Positions 43,658 to 53,803 of a stretch of 64,000 nucleotides of DNA are shown here, in pieces. Every line of letters starts with the position of its first letter. Position 1 is the stretch's first letter. The DNA comes from Streptomyces cinnamoneus (lineage in GTDB: Bacteria > Actinomycetota > Actinomycetes > Streptomycetales > Streptomycetaceae). The notes below the pieces were generated by a model. That model did not search any database, was not told where the DNA came from, and saw only the letters and a program-made list of their open reading frames with translations. The stretch is from contig NZ_PKFQ01000001.1 of assembly GCF_002939475.1 (NCBI RefSeq), positions 1,550,001 through 1,614,000 on the forward strand, in the 5' to 3' direction. The position numbers were made by a program, and so were the translations under genes.

Positions 43658-45760
43658 TCAGCTCGCCCCCTCTCCGAGCAGCTCGTGCGCCGCCCGCCGG
43701 TGGGCCTCCGCGGCCGCCCCGTCGCCCAGCCGGTCCAGCGTGTCCGCCAGCCGCAGCCGCGCCGCCGCCTCCAGCCGGCCGTCCCCGGCCCGCCGGGCGC
43801 ACTCCATCGCCTCCAGGCCCGTCCGCAGCGCCTCGCGCGAGCGGCCCGCCTGTTCCAGCACCCGGGCGGCCTCGCCCAGCGCCCTGGCCTGCCCCGCCTG
43901 GTCCCGCAGTCTGCGGTGGGCCGCGGCGGCGGCCCGCCAGTCGCGCAGCGCCTCGCTCCACTGGCCCGCGTAGCCGTGCACCGCGCCCAGCCGCCCGTAC
44001 AGCCTTGCCTCGTCGGCCAGTTCGCCCCGGGTCAGGCGCAACTCCAGGGAGCGCCGGTACCAGTCGGCGGCCCGCTGCCAGTCGCCCAGCTCCTGGTGCG
44101 CCGCGCCGATGGACTCCAGGGCCCGGCTCGTGGCGTACGGATCGCCCGCCTCCCGCGCCGACTGCAGCGCCTGGCGGTAGCGTTCGAGGGCTTCGGGGGT
44201 GCGCCCGCCGCGGGCGTCCAGGTCGCCGAGGTTCAGCAGGGCCGCCGCCTTCTCCAGGGGCATCTCGCAGCGCCTGGCGACGTCGAGGACGAGCTGGTGC
44301 AGCCCGTAGAGGTCCGGAGCCGCAGCCTCCGGCCCCAGGTGGGCGGTCAGCGCCCTGGTCAGCGCCGACACCAGCCGGCGGGCCAGGGTGTCGAGCCGGC
44401 CGTCCTCCACCGCCAGCCGGGCCGCCGCCAGCAGCGCGGGCAGCCGCGCCAGCAGCCACTCCTCGGCGGCGGGCCGCGAGGGGAACCGCAGGGGTCTGGG
44501 CAGCTGCTCGATCCTGCGCCGCACCGCCGGGTCGTCCTGCTCCGTCGCGGCCCGGCAGGAGTGCAGCTGCCGCACGGTCCGCTCCAGCATCCGCGCCCGC
44601 GCCAGCTCGATCTCCGCCGGCCGCTCCTGGGCCTGGAGCAGCGCGCCGAGCAGCTCCGCGAGGCAGCCCGGCACCCGGTACTGCGGCGGCAGCGCCCCCT
44701 CCGCCCCCTCGGGGGCCTCCCCCCTCAGCAGGCCCCGCGCGGTGAGGTCCTCCAGCGCCGACTGGGCGGTGGTGAGCGCGCAGCCCGCCAGGGCGGAGGC
44801 GGTGTGGGCGTCGGCGAGCCCGGCGGGCGCCAGCGCCAGCAGGTGCAGCAGCCGGGCGGAGGAGGGCGGCAGCGCCTCGTAGGCGAGCCAGAAGGCCCTC
44901 GCCAGCGGACGGGCCGCGCCCTCCCGGCCGGCGGCGGGGCCGCCCGCCGGCAGCTCGCGCAGCCGCTTGGCCACGTCGACGACCGACATCTTGGGCCGGG
45001 CGGCCAGCCAGCCGCCGACGAGCACCAGCGCGGCGGGCTGGCCGCCGCACTCCTCGACGACGGCGCTCGCCGCCACCGGGTCGCAGGTGATCCGCGTCGG
45101 GCCCGCGTACCGCTCCAGCAGCTCCACGGCCGCCGGGGTGTCCAGCCCGCCGAGCGTGCACGGCCGCACGTCGGGCACCCCGGTCAGCGGACCCCGGGAG
45201 ACGGCGACCACCAGGCACTCGGGCTCGTCGGGCAGCAGCGGGTCCACCTGCCCGGCCCCCGCGGCGTCGTCCAGGAGCAGCAGCACCCGTCGTCCGTTGA
45301 GCGCGGCCCGCAGCGCCTCGGTCAGCTCGTCCTCCCGCGCCCCGGCCGGCACGGGGGCGTTCAGCGCCCCCAGCAGGGCCCGCGCGGTCCGCTCGGTCGG
45401 TACGGGCTCCCCGTCGGCACCCGTGAGGCGGGCGCGCAGTACTCCGTCCGGGTAGTCCCCGGCGAGCTGCCGGGCGAGCTCCTCGGCGAGGGCGGTGCGG
45501 CCGGAACCGGGCCGGCCCGCGATGAGCAGCACCCGGCCGCGCGGTCGCTTGCGGCCGGAGAGGGTGTCGAGGCCGGCCCGCACGATGTCGGCCCGCAGCT
45601 CCTTCAGCTCGCGCTGGCGGCCGACGAACGGGCCGGCCGGGGCGAAACAGGGCGCGGGCGCCGGGGCCTGACGGGGGGTCATCACCGGTCCCACGGCGGC
45701 CAGCCGTCGCCCGGGCCGGTCCGTCGCCGGTCCGCCGGTCTCCACCGTCCGCTCCGCCAC
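43658..45760 (-). CDS. STAND/NB-ARC ATPase with TPR repeats (AfsR-like, no DNA-binding domain)
   Basis: 700 aa from the GTG at 45760 (GGGAG 7 bases upstream). The NTPase has VGRQRELKELRADI (about 46-59), a P-loop LIAGRPGSGRTALAEELA (about 79-96), a Walker B-like VLLLLDDAAGAGQV, then GLDTPAAVELLERYAGP and GGQPAALVLVGGWLA. Helical repeats fill the C-terminal third: LLNLGDLDARGGRTPEALERY, split by its own Gly residues, then ALESIGAAHQELGDWQRAADWY and LYGRLGAVHGYAGQWSEAL. This is the AfsR/SARP layout without the N-terminal HTH/BTAD output domain. It may act as a switch through a partner protein. The gene is monocistronic. Confidence 0.82.
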   Translation of the reverse strand: MAERTVETGGPATDRPGRRLAAVGPVMTPRQAPAPAPCFAPAGPFVGRQRELKELRADIVRAGLDTLSGRKRPRGRVLLIAGRPGSGRTALAEELARQLAGDYPDGVLRARLTGADGEPVPTERTARALLGALNAPVPAGAREDELTEALRAALNGRRVLLLLDDAAGAGQVDPLLPDEPECLVVAVSRGPLTGVPDVRPCTLGGLDTPAAVELLERYAGPTRITCDPVAASAVVEECGGQPAALVLVGGWLAARPKMSVVDVAKRLRELPAGGPAAGREGAARPLARAFWLAYEALPPSSARLLHLLALAPAGLADAHTASALAGCALTTAQSALEDLTARGLLRGEAPEGAEGALPPQYRVPGCLAELLGALLQAQERPAEIELARARMLERTVRQLHSCRAATEQDDPAVRRRIEQLPRPLRFPSRPAAEEWLLARLPALLAAARLAVEDGRLDTLARRLVSALTRALTAHLGPEAAAPDLYGLHQLVLDVARRCEMPLEKAAALLNLGDLDARGGRTPEALERYRQALQSAREAGDPYATSRALESIGAAHQELGDWQRAADWYRRSLELRLTRGELADEARLYGRLGAVHGYAGQWSEALRDWRAAAAAHRRLRDQAGQARALGEAARVLEQAGRSREALRTGLEAMECARRAGDGRLEAAARLRLADTLDRLGDGAAAEAHRRAAHELLGEGAS

Positions 45761-45940
45761 GGGGCCACTCCCGTTCCACCCTGCACACGCTCGAGCCCGC
45801 CGCGGCCGCGGTCGGGAACGTGTCGAGCCTAGTTCACCGGCCCCCTCACCCCCGGTAACCCACACCCGCCATGCCGAAGATCACCTATTCGGGTTGCATG
45901 ACGATAGGACCGGGGGTGGTGAAACCGGGGCGGCACACAC

Positions 45941-45988
45941 GGTCACGCGGTCACGCGGTCACGCGGTCACGCGGTCACGCGGTCACGC
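45941..45988. repeat. Six perfect 8-bp tandem repeats (GGTCACGC)
   Basis: GGTCACGC occurs six times without interruption. The last copy covers the stop codon of the Nudix gene (45983-45985). It is a slippage-prone microsatellite. Copy-number change would not alter the protein upstream of the stop but would change the 3' end of the transcript. Confidence 0.95.
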
Positions 45989-46624
45989 CTCGAACGGGCG
46001 GGCCGGCCAGGGCGCGTCGGCCGGACGCAGCGCGTCGAGGCCCTCGCCCGCGAGCGCGGCGGCGACCGCGAGCACGCCGACGGCCAGGGAGTTGTTGTGG
46101 AGTTCGCCAGCGAGGACGCCGCGCACCAGCTCCGGCAGCGGGACGCGGGCCAGCTGCATGTCGAGTTCCTCGTGCTCGACCGCGAAGCGGTCGCCCTCGA
46201 CGTCGGAGACGCCGCGCGCCAGGAAGATCCGCACGGCCTCGTCACAGCCGCCCGGGGTGGTGTAGACGTCCGTCAGGACCCGCCAGTCCTCGGCCTTGAC
46301 GTGCGCCTCCTCGTACAGCTCGCGCTGCGCGGCGTGCAGCGGGTTCTCCCCCGGCACGTCCAGCAGGCCGGCCGGGATCTCCCACAGCCGCTGGCGCACC
46401 GGGTGGCGGTACTGGTTGATGACCAGGACGTGCATGTCGTCGTCGAGCGCCAGGACGGCCACGGAACCGGGGTGCACCTGGTAGTCGCGCGTGACGACGG
46501 AGCCGTCGGGCATGACCACCTCGTCCGTGCGGACGCTGGTCTTGTTGCCGGTGAACGGCGTCGCGGACGCGTTGATCCGCCACTCCTCGGCGGTGTCCTG
46601 GATGCGGTGCGCCGTGTGCGCCAT
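45983..46624 (-). CDS. Nudix hydrolase (ADP-ribose pyrophosphatase type)
   Basis: 213 aa. ATG at 46624 with GGAGGA 7 bases upstream. The Nudix box region is AGLLDVPGENPLHAAQRELYEEAHV (broken at its own Pro residues, about 89-113). It has REL-x-EE intact, but one extra residue before the first Glu and Ala in place of the final Gly, as in several actinobacterial ADPR-ases. YTTPGGCDEAVRIFLARG downstream fits ADP-ribose recognition. It hydrolyses ADP-ribose or related nucleotides. It follows pyrG on the same strand after a strong hairpin. In mycobacteria the same two genes are neighbours. Confidence 0.88.
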   Translation of the reverse strand: MAHTAHRIQDTAEEWRINASATPFTGNKTSVRTDEVVMPDGSVVTRDYQVHPGSVAVLALDDDMHVLVINQYRHPVRQRLWEIPAGLLDVPGENPLHAAQRELYEEAHVKAEDWRVLTDVYTTPGGCDEAVRIFLARGVSDVEGDRFAVEHEELDMQLARVPLPELVRGVLAGELHNNSLAVGVLAVAAALAGEGLDALRPADAPWPARPFEA

Positions 46625-46650
46625 GTGTGTGTCCTCCCGAGAACGCGGAA

Positions 46651-46690
46651 ACCGGGGTGGGCGCCTCCTGCGGGAGGCCCCCACCCCGGT
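46651..46690. terminator. Terminator between pyrG and the Nudix gene
   Basis: An 18-bp stem, ACCGGGGTGGGCGCCTCC with GGAGGCCCCCACCCCGGT (one mismatch), and loop TGCG, 13 bases after the pyrG stop and 27 bases before the Nudix start. Confidence 0.78.
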
Positions 46691-46702
46691 CCACCGTATA
46701 GG

Positions 46703-48355
<1,653 letters not shown>

Positions 48356-48771
48356 AGGGGGGCTCCCGTGGTCGCGAGGTGAAGGTGCGTACCGGCGATC
48401 ACCCGGTTGTTTTCGGGGGTGCCGTCGCTGCGGTTGGGGGGTCTGGCGCCCGCCGGTCCACGGGGTACCAGGGTATCAGCGCCCGGCACCGGACGCGTCC
48501 GGTGACGCGGTGCGACGCCCTCGCGGACCGTGCGTCACGGGCGTGTCACCGGCCGCGGAACGGGTACGCATCAGGCCACCCATTCGGCACAGATTCCCCG
48601 GCCAACCGTCGCGCGTGTCCCAACTCGGCGTCGTATCCTGCTCGGACACACGCAGCGAGCCGGCCGGCACGGCACCATCCCCGCCCCCCTTCCGGAACAA
48701 GAGCTCGTCGAAGATCGCTTGACCGCCAACGGCCCCTTCGGGGTCCTAGATGCCGTTCGACTGGAGATGAC
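48356..48771. other. Divergent promoter region between pyrG and GH15 gene
   Basis: 416 bp without a supported gene. It must hold both promoters and the pyrG leader. A C/G-run segment CCCCCC lies 1-15 bases before the pyrG start. I saw no clear attenuator hairpin or operator. Confidence 0.4.
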
Positions 48772-50574
48772 GTGGCCGGGCGTATCGAGGATTACGCACT
48801 CATCGGCGATATGCAGACCGCCGCCCTGGTCTGCCGGGACGGCACGGCCGACTGGCTGTGCCTGCCCCGATTCGATTCGCACGCGGCGTTCGCCGGACTG
48901 CTCGGCACGGAGGAACACGGCTACTGGCGCATCGGCCCGGCGCATCCCGCGGGGGCCACTCCGCCGCGTGCGGACCGGCGCCGGTACCGGGGGGACTCGC
49001 TGGTGCTCGAGTCCGAGTGGGACACCGAGCGCGGGACCGTGCGGATCATCGACTTCATGCCGCCGCGCGACGGTGCCCCTCAGCTGATCCGCATCGTCGA
49101 GGGCGTCACCGGCCGGGTGCCGATGCGCTCGGCGCTGCGCATGCGCTTCTCCTACGGGCGGGTGGTGCCCTGGGTGCACAAGGTCGGCGACCGCACGGTG
49201 GCCGTCGCGGGCCCCGACTCGGTCTGGCTCGACACCACCGCCGAGACCTTCGGCAAGGACCTGACCACCTACTCCGACTTCACCGTCGCCCCCGGTGAGC
49301 GCGTCGCCTTCACCATCAGCTGGCAGCCCTCGCACGGCGAGCCGCCCGCGCTGCCCGACCCCGAGGGGTCGCTGGAGGCCACCGAGGAGTTCTGGCGGGA
49401 GTGGGTCGGCCACTGCACGTACCACGGCCCCTACCGGGACGCCGTGGTCCGCTCGCTGATCACGCTCAAGGCGCTGACGTACGCCCCGACGGGCGGCATC
49501 GTCGCCGCCCCCACCACCTCGCTGCCCGAGGAGATCGGCGGCGTCCGCAACTGGGACTACCGCTACACCTGGCTGCGGGACGCGGCGATCACCCTCTCCT
49601 CGCTGCTGCGCACCGGCTACCGCGAGGAGGCCCGCGCCTGGCGCGAGTGGCTGCTCCGGGCCGTCGCCGGCGACCCCGAGAACCTCCAGATCATGTACGG
49701 CATCGCCGGCGAGCGGGAGCTCGGCGAGGCGGAGCTGCCGTGGCTGCCGGGCTACGAGAACTCCGGCCCCGTCCGGGTCGGCAACGGCGCGGCCGGACAG
49801 CTCCAGCTGGACGTCTACGGCGAGGTCACCGAGGCCCTGCACCTGGCCCACATGACAGGGCTCGCCCGCAACGACTACGCCTCCCTGCTCCAGCTGCGCC
49901 TCATCGGCTACCTCGAGGACCACTGGACCGAGCCCGACGAGGGCATCTGGGAGGTGCGCGGGCCGCGCCGCCACTTCGTGCACTCCAAGGTGATGGCCTG
50001 GGTCGCGGTCGACCGCACCATCAAGCTCATCGAGTCCGGTGACGTGGACGGGCCGCTGGAGCGCTGGCGCGAGCTGCGGGACGACATCCACCGGGACGTC
50101 TGCGAGCGGGGCTACGACAAGGAGCGCAACACCTTCACGCAGTCCTACGGCTCGCAGGAGCTGGACGCCTCCTTGCTGCTCATCCCGCAGATGGGCTTCC
50201 TGCCGCCCGACGACAAGCGCGTCATCGGCACCATCGAGGCGATCCAGCGGGAGCTGTCGACGCCGGACGGCTTCGTCCTGCGCTACCCGACCGCCGGGCA
50301 CGAGGCCGGGGTGGACGGTCTGGAGGGCGACGAAGGGGCCTTCCTGGCCTGTTCGTTCTGGCTGGCGGACGACCTGGCGATGATCGGGCGGGTCGACGAG
50401 GCGCGGCAGCTGTTCGAGAAGCTGCTGGCGCTGCGCAACGACCTGGGACTGCTGGCGGAGGAGTGGGATCCGCGTCTGAAGCGCCAGGTGGGGAACTTCC
50501 CGCAGGCCTTCAGCCACGTGCCGCTGATCGACACGGCGCTGCGGCTGACGGCGTCGAGCGCGTTCGGCGGGTAG
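48772..50574 (+). CDS. GH15 family glucan hydrolase (glucoamylase- or trehalase-like)
   Basis: 600 aa. GTG at 48772 with GGAG 6 bases upstream. An N-terminal beta-sandwich (about 1-220) with DYALIGDMQTAALVCRDGTADWLCLP, which is interrupted by its own Cys, precedes the alpha/alpha barrel. The barrel has VRNWDYRYTWLRDAAITLSS (about 259-278), the catalytic-acid region YENSGPVRVGNGA (about 326-338), and EEWDPRLKRQVGNFPQAFSHV (about 563-583). No signal peptide is seen, so it is cytoplasmic. Actinobacterial members include trehalases and maltooligosaccharide or glucan hydrolases; which one applies cannot be told. It probably acts in trehalose/glycogen turnover. Confidence 0.88.
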   Translation: MAGRIEDYALIGDMQTAALVCRDGTADWLCLPRFDSHAAFAGLLGTEEHGYWRIGPAHPAGATPPRADRRRYRGDSLVLESEWDTERGTVRIIDFMPPRDGAPQLIRIVEGVTGRVPMRSALRMRFSYGRVVPWVHKVGDRTVAVAGPDSVWLDTTAETFGKDLTTYSDFTVAPGERVAFTISWQPSHGEPPALPDPEGSLEATEEFWREWVGHCTYHGPYRDAVVRSLITLKALTYAPTGGIVAAPTTSLPEEIGGVRNWDYRYTWLRDAAITLSSLLRTGYREEARAWREWLLRAVAGDPENLQIMYGIAGERELGEAELPWLPGYENSGPVRVGNGAAGQLQLDVYGEVTEALHLAHMTGLARNDYASLLQLRLIGYLEDHWTEPDEGIWEVRGPRRHFVHSKVMAWVAVDRTIKLIESGDVDGPLERWRELRDDIHRDVCERGYDKERNTFTQSYGSQELDASLLLIPQMGFLPPDDKRVIGTIEAIQRELSTPDGFVLRYPTAGHEAGVDGLEGDEGAFLACSFWLADDLAMIGRVDEARQLFEKLLALRNDLGLLAEEWDPRLKRQVGNFPQAFSHVPLIDTALRLTASSAFGG

Positions 50575-50576
50575 CA

Positions 50577-50599
50577 CCCCGGCGGCCGGCCCGCCGGGG
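50577..50599. terminator. Convergent terminator
   Basis: A 9-bp stem, CCCCGGCGG with CCGCCGGGG, and a 5-base loop, 3 bases after the GH15 stop and before the glycosyltransferase stop at 50627. Confidence 0.6.
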
Positions 50600-50626
50600 G
50601 CTCCGGGCTCCCCTGCGGGCGGTGGC

Positions 50627-51757
50627 CTAGGTCGGGTCCTGGCGCTGGCGCAGTTCGTCGTAGACGCTCAGGACGTGCGCCACCGTGTCGTCCTCGGACG
50701 GCCACTGGGCGGCCTGCCGGAACCCCTCGGCGACCAGTTCCGCGCACCGCAGCGGGTCGTCGAGCAGGGCCGCGACCGCTCCGGCCAGCGCGCCCGCGTC
50801 CCCGTACGGGACCAGTTCGGCGGCGTCCCCGACCAGCTCGGGGACGCCGCCCACCGCCGTGGCCACGAGCGGCACCCCCGCGTGCAGCGCCTCCTGTGCC
50901 AGCAGGGCCCGCGCCTCCCAGCGGCTGGGGAGGATCACCACGTCCGCCGCCGCCAGCAGCTCCGGCACGTCGTCGCGGCGCCCGACGAGGAGCACCGGGA
51001 GTTCCTCGTCGGTGATGCGGCGCTGGAGCGCCGCCCGTTCGCCGCCCTCCCCCGCCATGACGAGCAGCGGCTCGGGGTCCAGCCGCCGCCAGACGCGGGC
51101 GGCGTCCAGCAGCGGGCCGTGGCCCTGACCGGGCTCCAGCCGGCCGACGGTGACGAGCAACGGCCGGGCCACCGCGCCCAGTTCGGCGCGGGCCTTCAGC
51201 CGGAGGCACTCGTCGTCGTCGTCGGGGCGGACGCGCGGCGCGGGCAGCGCCACGGGGGCCAGCCGGGCGTCCCGCGCCCCGCGCAGCCGGGCCTCGGCCA
51301 CCAGGTCCGAGGAGGCTCCGAGGACGACGGCGGCGGCCCGCGCGGCCTGCCGTTCCATCAGCCGTACGACATGGGTGCGGGCGCCCTCGGCCCGCACCCT
51401 GGTGTGCCAGGTGACCACCAGGGGCGTCGGTCGTCCCCGCAGGGCCAGGGCGGCCAGCGCCCCGGAGCGCAGCCCGTGGGCGTGCACCACGTCGGCGGTC
51501 CGGCTCGCGGCACGGATGGCGGCGACCGCCAGGGCGCTCGTACCGGGCCGCAGGGGGATGAACGCGGCTCCGCCGGCGGTGAGTTCGTAGCGGTCCGCCG
51601 CCTCCTGCGGCCCGCACACCGTGACCCGCAGTCCCCGCGCCACCAGCCCGCCGGTCAGCGAGCGCACGTGGGCGCCGCTTCCTCCGCGCCCGCCGCCCAC
51701 GACCTGTACGGCGTGCAGGGGCGGCCGCCCGTGCGAGGGGCCGGGTGTGCTGCTCAC
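50627..51757 (-). CDS. GT4-family glycosyltransferase
   Basis: 376 aa. GTG at 51757 (AGGAG about 10 bases upstream). The GT-B N-domain has VQVVGGGRGGSGAHVRSLTG (about 18-37), then VVHAHGLRSGALAALAL and VVTWHTRVRAEG. The C-domain has LLVTVGRLEPGQGHGPLLDA (about 194-213), ADVVILPSRWEARALLAQEALHAG (split by its own Arg, about 283-306) with the EX7E-type motif, and PLVATAVGGVPELVG. It transfers an unknown sugar. It is adjacent to recN but separated by 164 bp, so probably has its own promoter. In related genomes this slot often holds cell-envelope glycosyltransferases. Confidence 0.86.
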   Translation of the reverse strand: MSSTPGPSHGRPPLHAVQVVGGGRGGSGAHVRSLTGGLVARGLRVTVCGPQEAADRYELTAGGAAFIPLRPGTSALAVAAIRAASRTADVVHAHGLRSGALAALALRGRPTPLVVTWHTRVRAEGARTHVVRLMERQAARAAAVVLGASSDLVAEARLRGARDARLAPVALPAPRVRPDDDDECLRLKARAELGAVARPLLVTVGRLEPGQGHGPLLDAARVWRRLDPEPLLVMAGEGGERAALQRRITDEELPVLLVGRRDDVPELLAAADVVILPSRWEARALLAQEALHAGVPLVATAVGGVPELVGDAAELVPYGDAGALAGAVAALLDDPLRCAELVAEGFRQAAQWPSEDDTVAHVLSVYDELRQRQDPT

Positions 51758-51921
51758 GCGGTGGGGGCTCCTGGGTTCGCGTCGGCGGGGCGGGCGGCGG
51801 GGTGCGTCAGCCCAGGATGCCAGTCGGCACCCGGATCGGGGCACCACCGACGGCTGGGCGGCCCGTCCCGCCTCGCCCGCAGATCCCCGGATTCACCCGC
51901 TTTGGGGATTCCGTGCGTCCG

Positions 51922-53682
51922 TCAGCGTCCGGCCCGGGCCGCCGCCAGCAGTTCCTCGGCGTGGGCCCGGGCCAGCTCGGAGTCCTCCTGCCCGGCCAGC
52001 ATGCGGGAGAGCTCGCGGACGCGGGCCTCGCCCTCCATGGCCTGGACGCCGCTGCGGGTGACGGCGCCGTCGTGGGTCTTCTCGACCACGAGGTGCCGGT
52101 CGGCGAAGGCCGCGACCTGCGGTAGGTGGGTGACGACCACGACCTGCGCCGACTGGGCGAGGCGGGCCAGGCGGCGGCCGACCTCGACGGCCGCCTTGCC
52201 GCCGACGCCCGCGTCGACCTCGTCGAAGAGGTACGTCGGCACGGGGTCGGAGCCGGCGAAGACCACCTCGACGGCCAGCATGACGCGGGAGAGCTCACCG
52301 CCGGAAGCGCCCTTGGCGATGGGCCGCGGCTGGGCGCCGGGGTGCGGGGTGAGGAGCAGCTCGACGTCGTCGGCGCCGTGCGGGCCGTAGGTGACGGCGC
52401 GGCCGCCGACGTCGATGCCCGACGCGGCGTCGGCCACCTCGGTCTGCCGGATGGAGAAGGTGACGCGGGCGTGCGGCATGGCGAGTTCGGCCAGCTCGGC
52501 GGTGACCGCCTCGGCGAACCGCTGCGCCGCCTCGGTGCGGGCGTCGGTCAGGGCCTGGGCGAGGTCGCCGAGTTCGGCGCGCAGGGCGTCGCGCTCGGCG
52601 GTCAGCTCGCCGATGCGGTCGTCGTCGCCGTCCAGCTCGGCCAGGCGGGCGGCGCCGCGCTCGGCCCAGGCGAGGACCGCGGTGATGCCCTCACCGGACT
52701 CGTCGTACTTACGGGTGAGGTGGGTCAGCGCCGCGCGGCGGTCCTCGACGGCGGCGAGGCGGCGTGGGTCGGCGTCGAGGTCGGAGGCGTAGCCGGCGAG
52801 CTCGCCGGCGACGTCGGACAGCAGGATGCCGATCTCGCCGATCCGGTCGGCGAGCGCCGCGAGGGCCGGGTCGTGGGAGCGCACGGACTCCAGGGCGCGG
52901 TGGGCACCCGCGACGAGGGTGGCGGCGTCGACGCCCTCGGGGTCCTCGGGGTTGCCGGCCAGCGCGGCGTGGGCGGCGGTGGCGGCGGAGGCCAGGGATT
53001 CGGCGTGGCCGAGCCGCTCGGCCTCGGCCGCCAGCTCGGCGTCCTCGCCGGGCAGCGGCTCGGTGGCGGCGACCTCGTCCAGGCCGAAGCGCAGGAGGTC
53101 GGCCTCCTGGGCGCGCTCGCGGGCGCGGGTGGTCAGCTCGGCGAGCTCGGCGGTCACCGCGCGCAGCCGGCGGTAGGCGTCGGCGTACTTGGCGAGCGGC
53201 GCGGAGACCGCGGCGCCGGCGTAGCGGTCCAGGGCCTGCCGCTGGCGGGCGGGGCGCAGCAGCCCCTGCTGGTCGGTCTGGCCGTGGACGGCCACGAGGT
53301 CGTCGGCCAGCTCCCCCAGCAGCCCCACGGGCACGCTCCGCCCGCCGACGTGGGCGCGCGAGCGGCCCTCGGCGGAGACGGTGCGGCTGACGAGCAGGGT
53401 GCCGTCGTCCAGCTCGGCGCCGGCCTCCTCGGCCCGCACGGCCGCGGGTGAGCGGCCGTCCAGGGCCAGTCGCCCCTCGACGACGGCCGCCTTGGCGCCG
53501 ACGCGCACCAGGGCGGGGTCGGCACGGCCGCCGAGCAACAGGCCGAGACTGGTGACGACCATGGTCTTGCCGGCACCGGTCTCGCCGGTCACCGCCGTGA
53601 AACCGGGCGACAGCTCGACCACCGCGTCGTCAATGACGCCCAAGGACCGGATCCGCATCTCCTCCAACACGGGTACGACCAT
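51922..53682 (-). CDS. recN: DNA repair protein RecN
   Basis: 586 aa from the ATG at 53682; starts at the GTG 12 bases in or at MRIRSLG are alternatives. It has the SMC-like layout. The Walker A is FTAVTGETGAGKTMVVTSLG (about 28-47). Long coiled coils fill about 140-350, with charged heptads around AELAELTTRARERAQEAD. The signature is KGASGGELSRVMLAVE, and Walker B is YLFDEVDAGVGGKAA. RecN holds broken DNA ends together in double-strand break repair. No LexA box was seen upstream. It is divergent from the S41 peptidase gene. Confidence 0.93.
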   Translation of the reverse strand: MVVPVLEEMRIRSLGVIDDAVVELSPGFTAVTGETGAGKTMVVTSLGLLLGGRADPALVRVGAKAAVVEGRLALDGRSPAAVRAEEAGAELDDGTLLVSRTVSAEGRSRAHVGGRSVPVGLLGELADDLVAVHGQTDQQGLLRPARQRQALDRYAGAAVSAPLAKYADAYRRLRAVTAELAELTTRARERAQEADLLRFGLDEVAATEPLPGEDAELAAEAERLGHAESLASAATAAHAALAGNPEDPEGVDAATLVAGAHRALESVRSHDPALAALADRIGEIGILLSDVAGELAGYASDLDADPRRLAAVEDRRAALTHLTRKYDESGEGITAVLAWAERGAARLAELDGDDDRIGELTAERDALRAELGDLAQALTDARTEAAQRFAEAVTAELAELAMPHARVTFSIRQTEVADAASGIDVGGRAVTYGPHGADDVELLLTPHPGAQPRPIAKGASGGELSRVMLAVEVVFAGSDPVPTYLFDEVDAGVGGKAAVEVGRRLARLAQSAQVVVVTHLPQVAAFADRHLVVEKTHDGAVTRSGVQAMEGEARVRELSRMLAGQEDSELARAHAEELLAAARAGR

Positions 53683-53803
53683 ACGAGGTTCCGGGGGCCC
53701 CTCGCGACGGCCTCCCCCACCAACCCCCCTGGGGAGAACCCCACCACCGTTCCGGGTGATCGCTCCATGGTGCCCGGACCCCTTGTGGCGGAAGGCTTGT
53801 CCC

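Noticed and set aside
45941..45988. CRISPR-like repeat array
   Set aside because: The units are 8 bp and contiguous with no spacers, and no cas genes are present.
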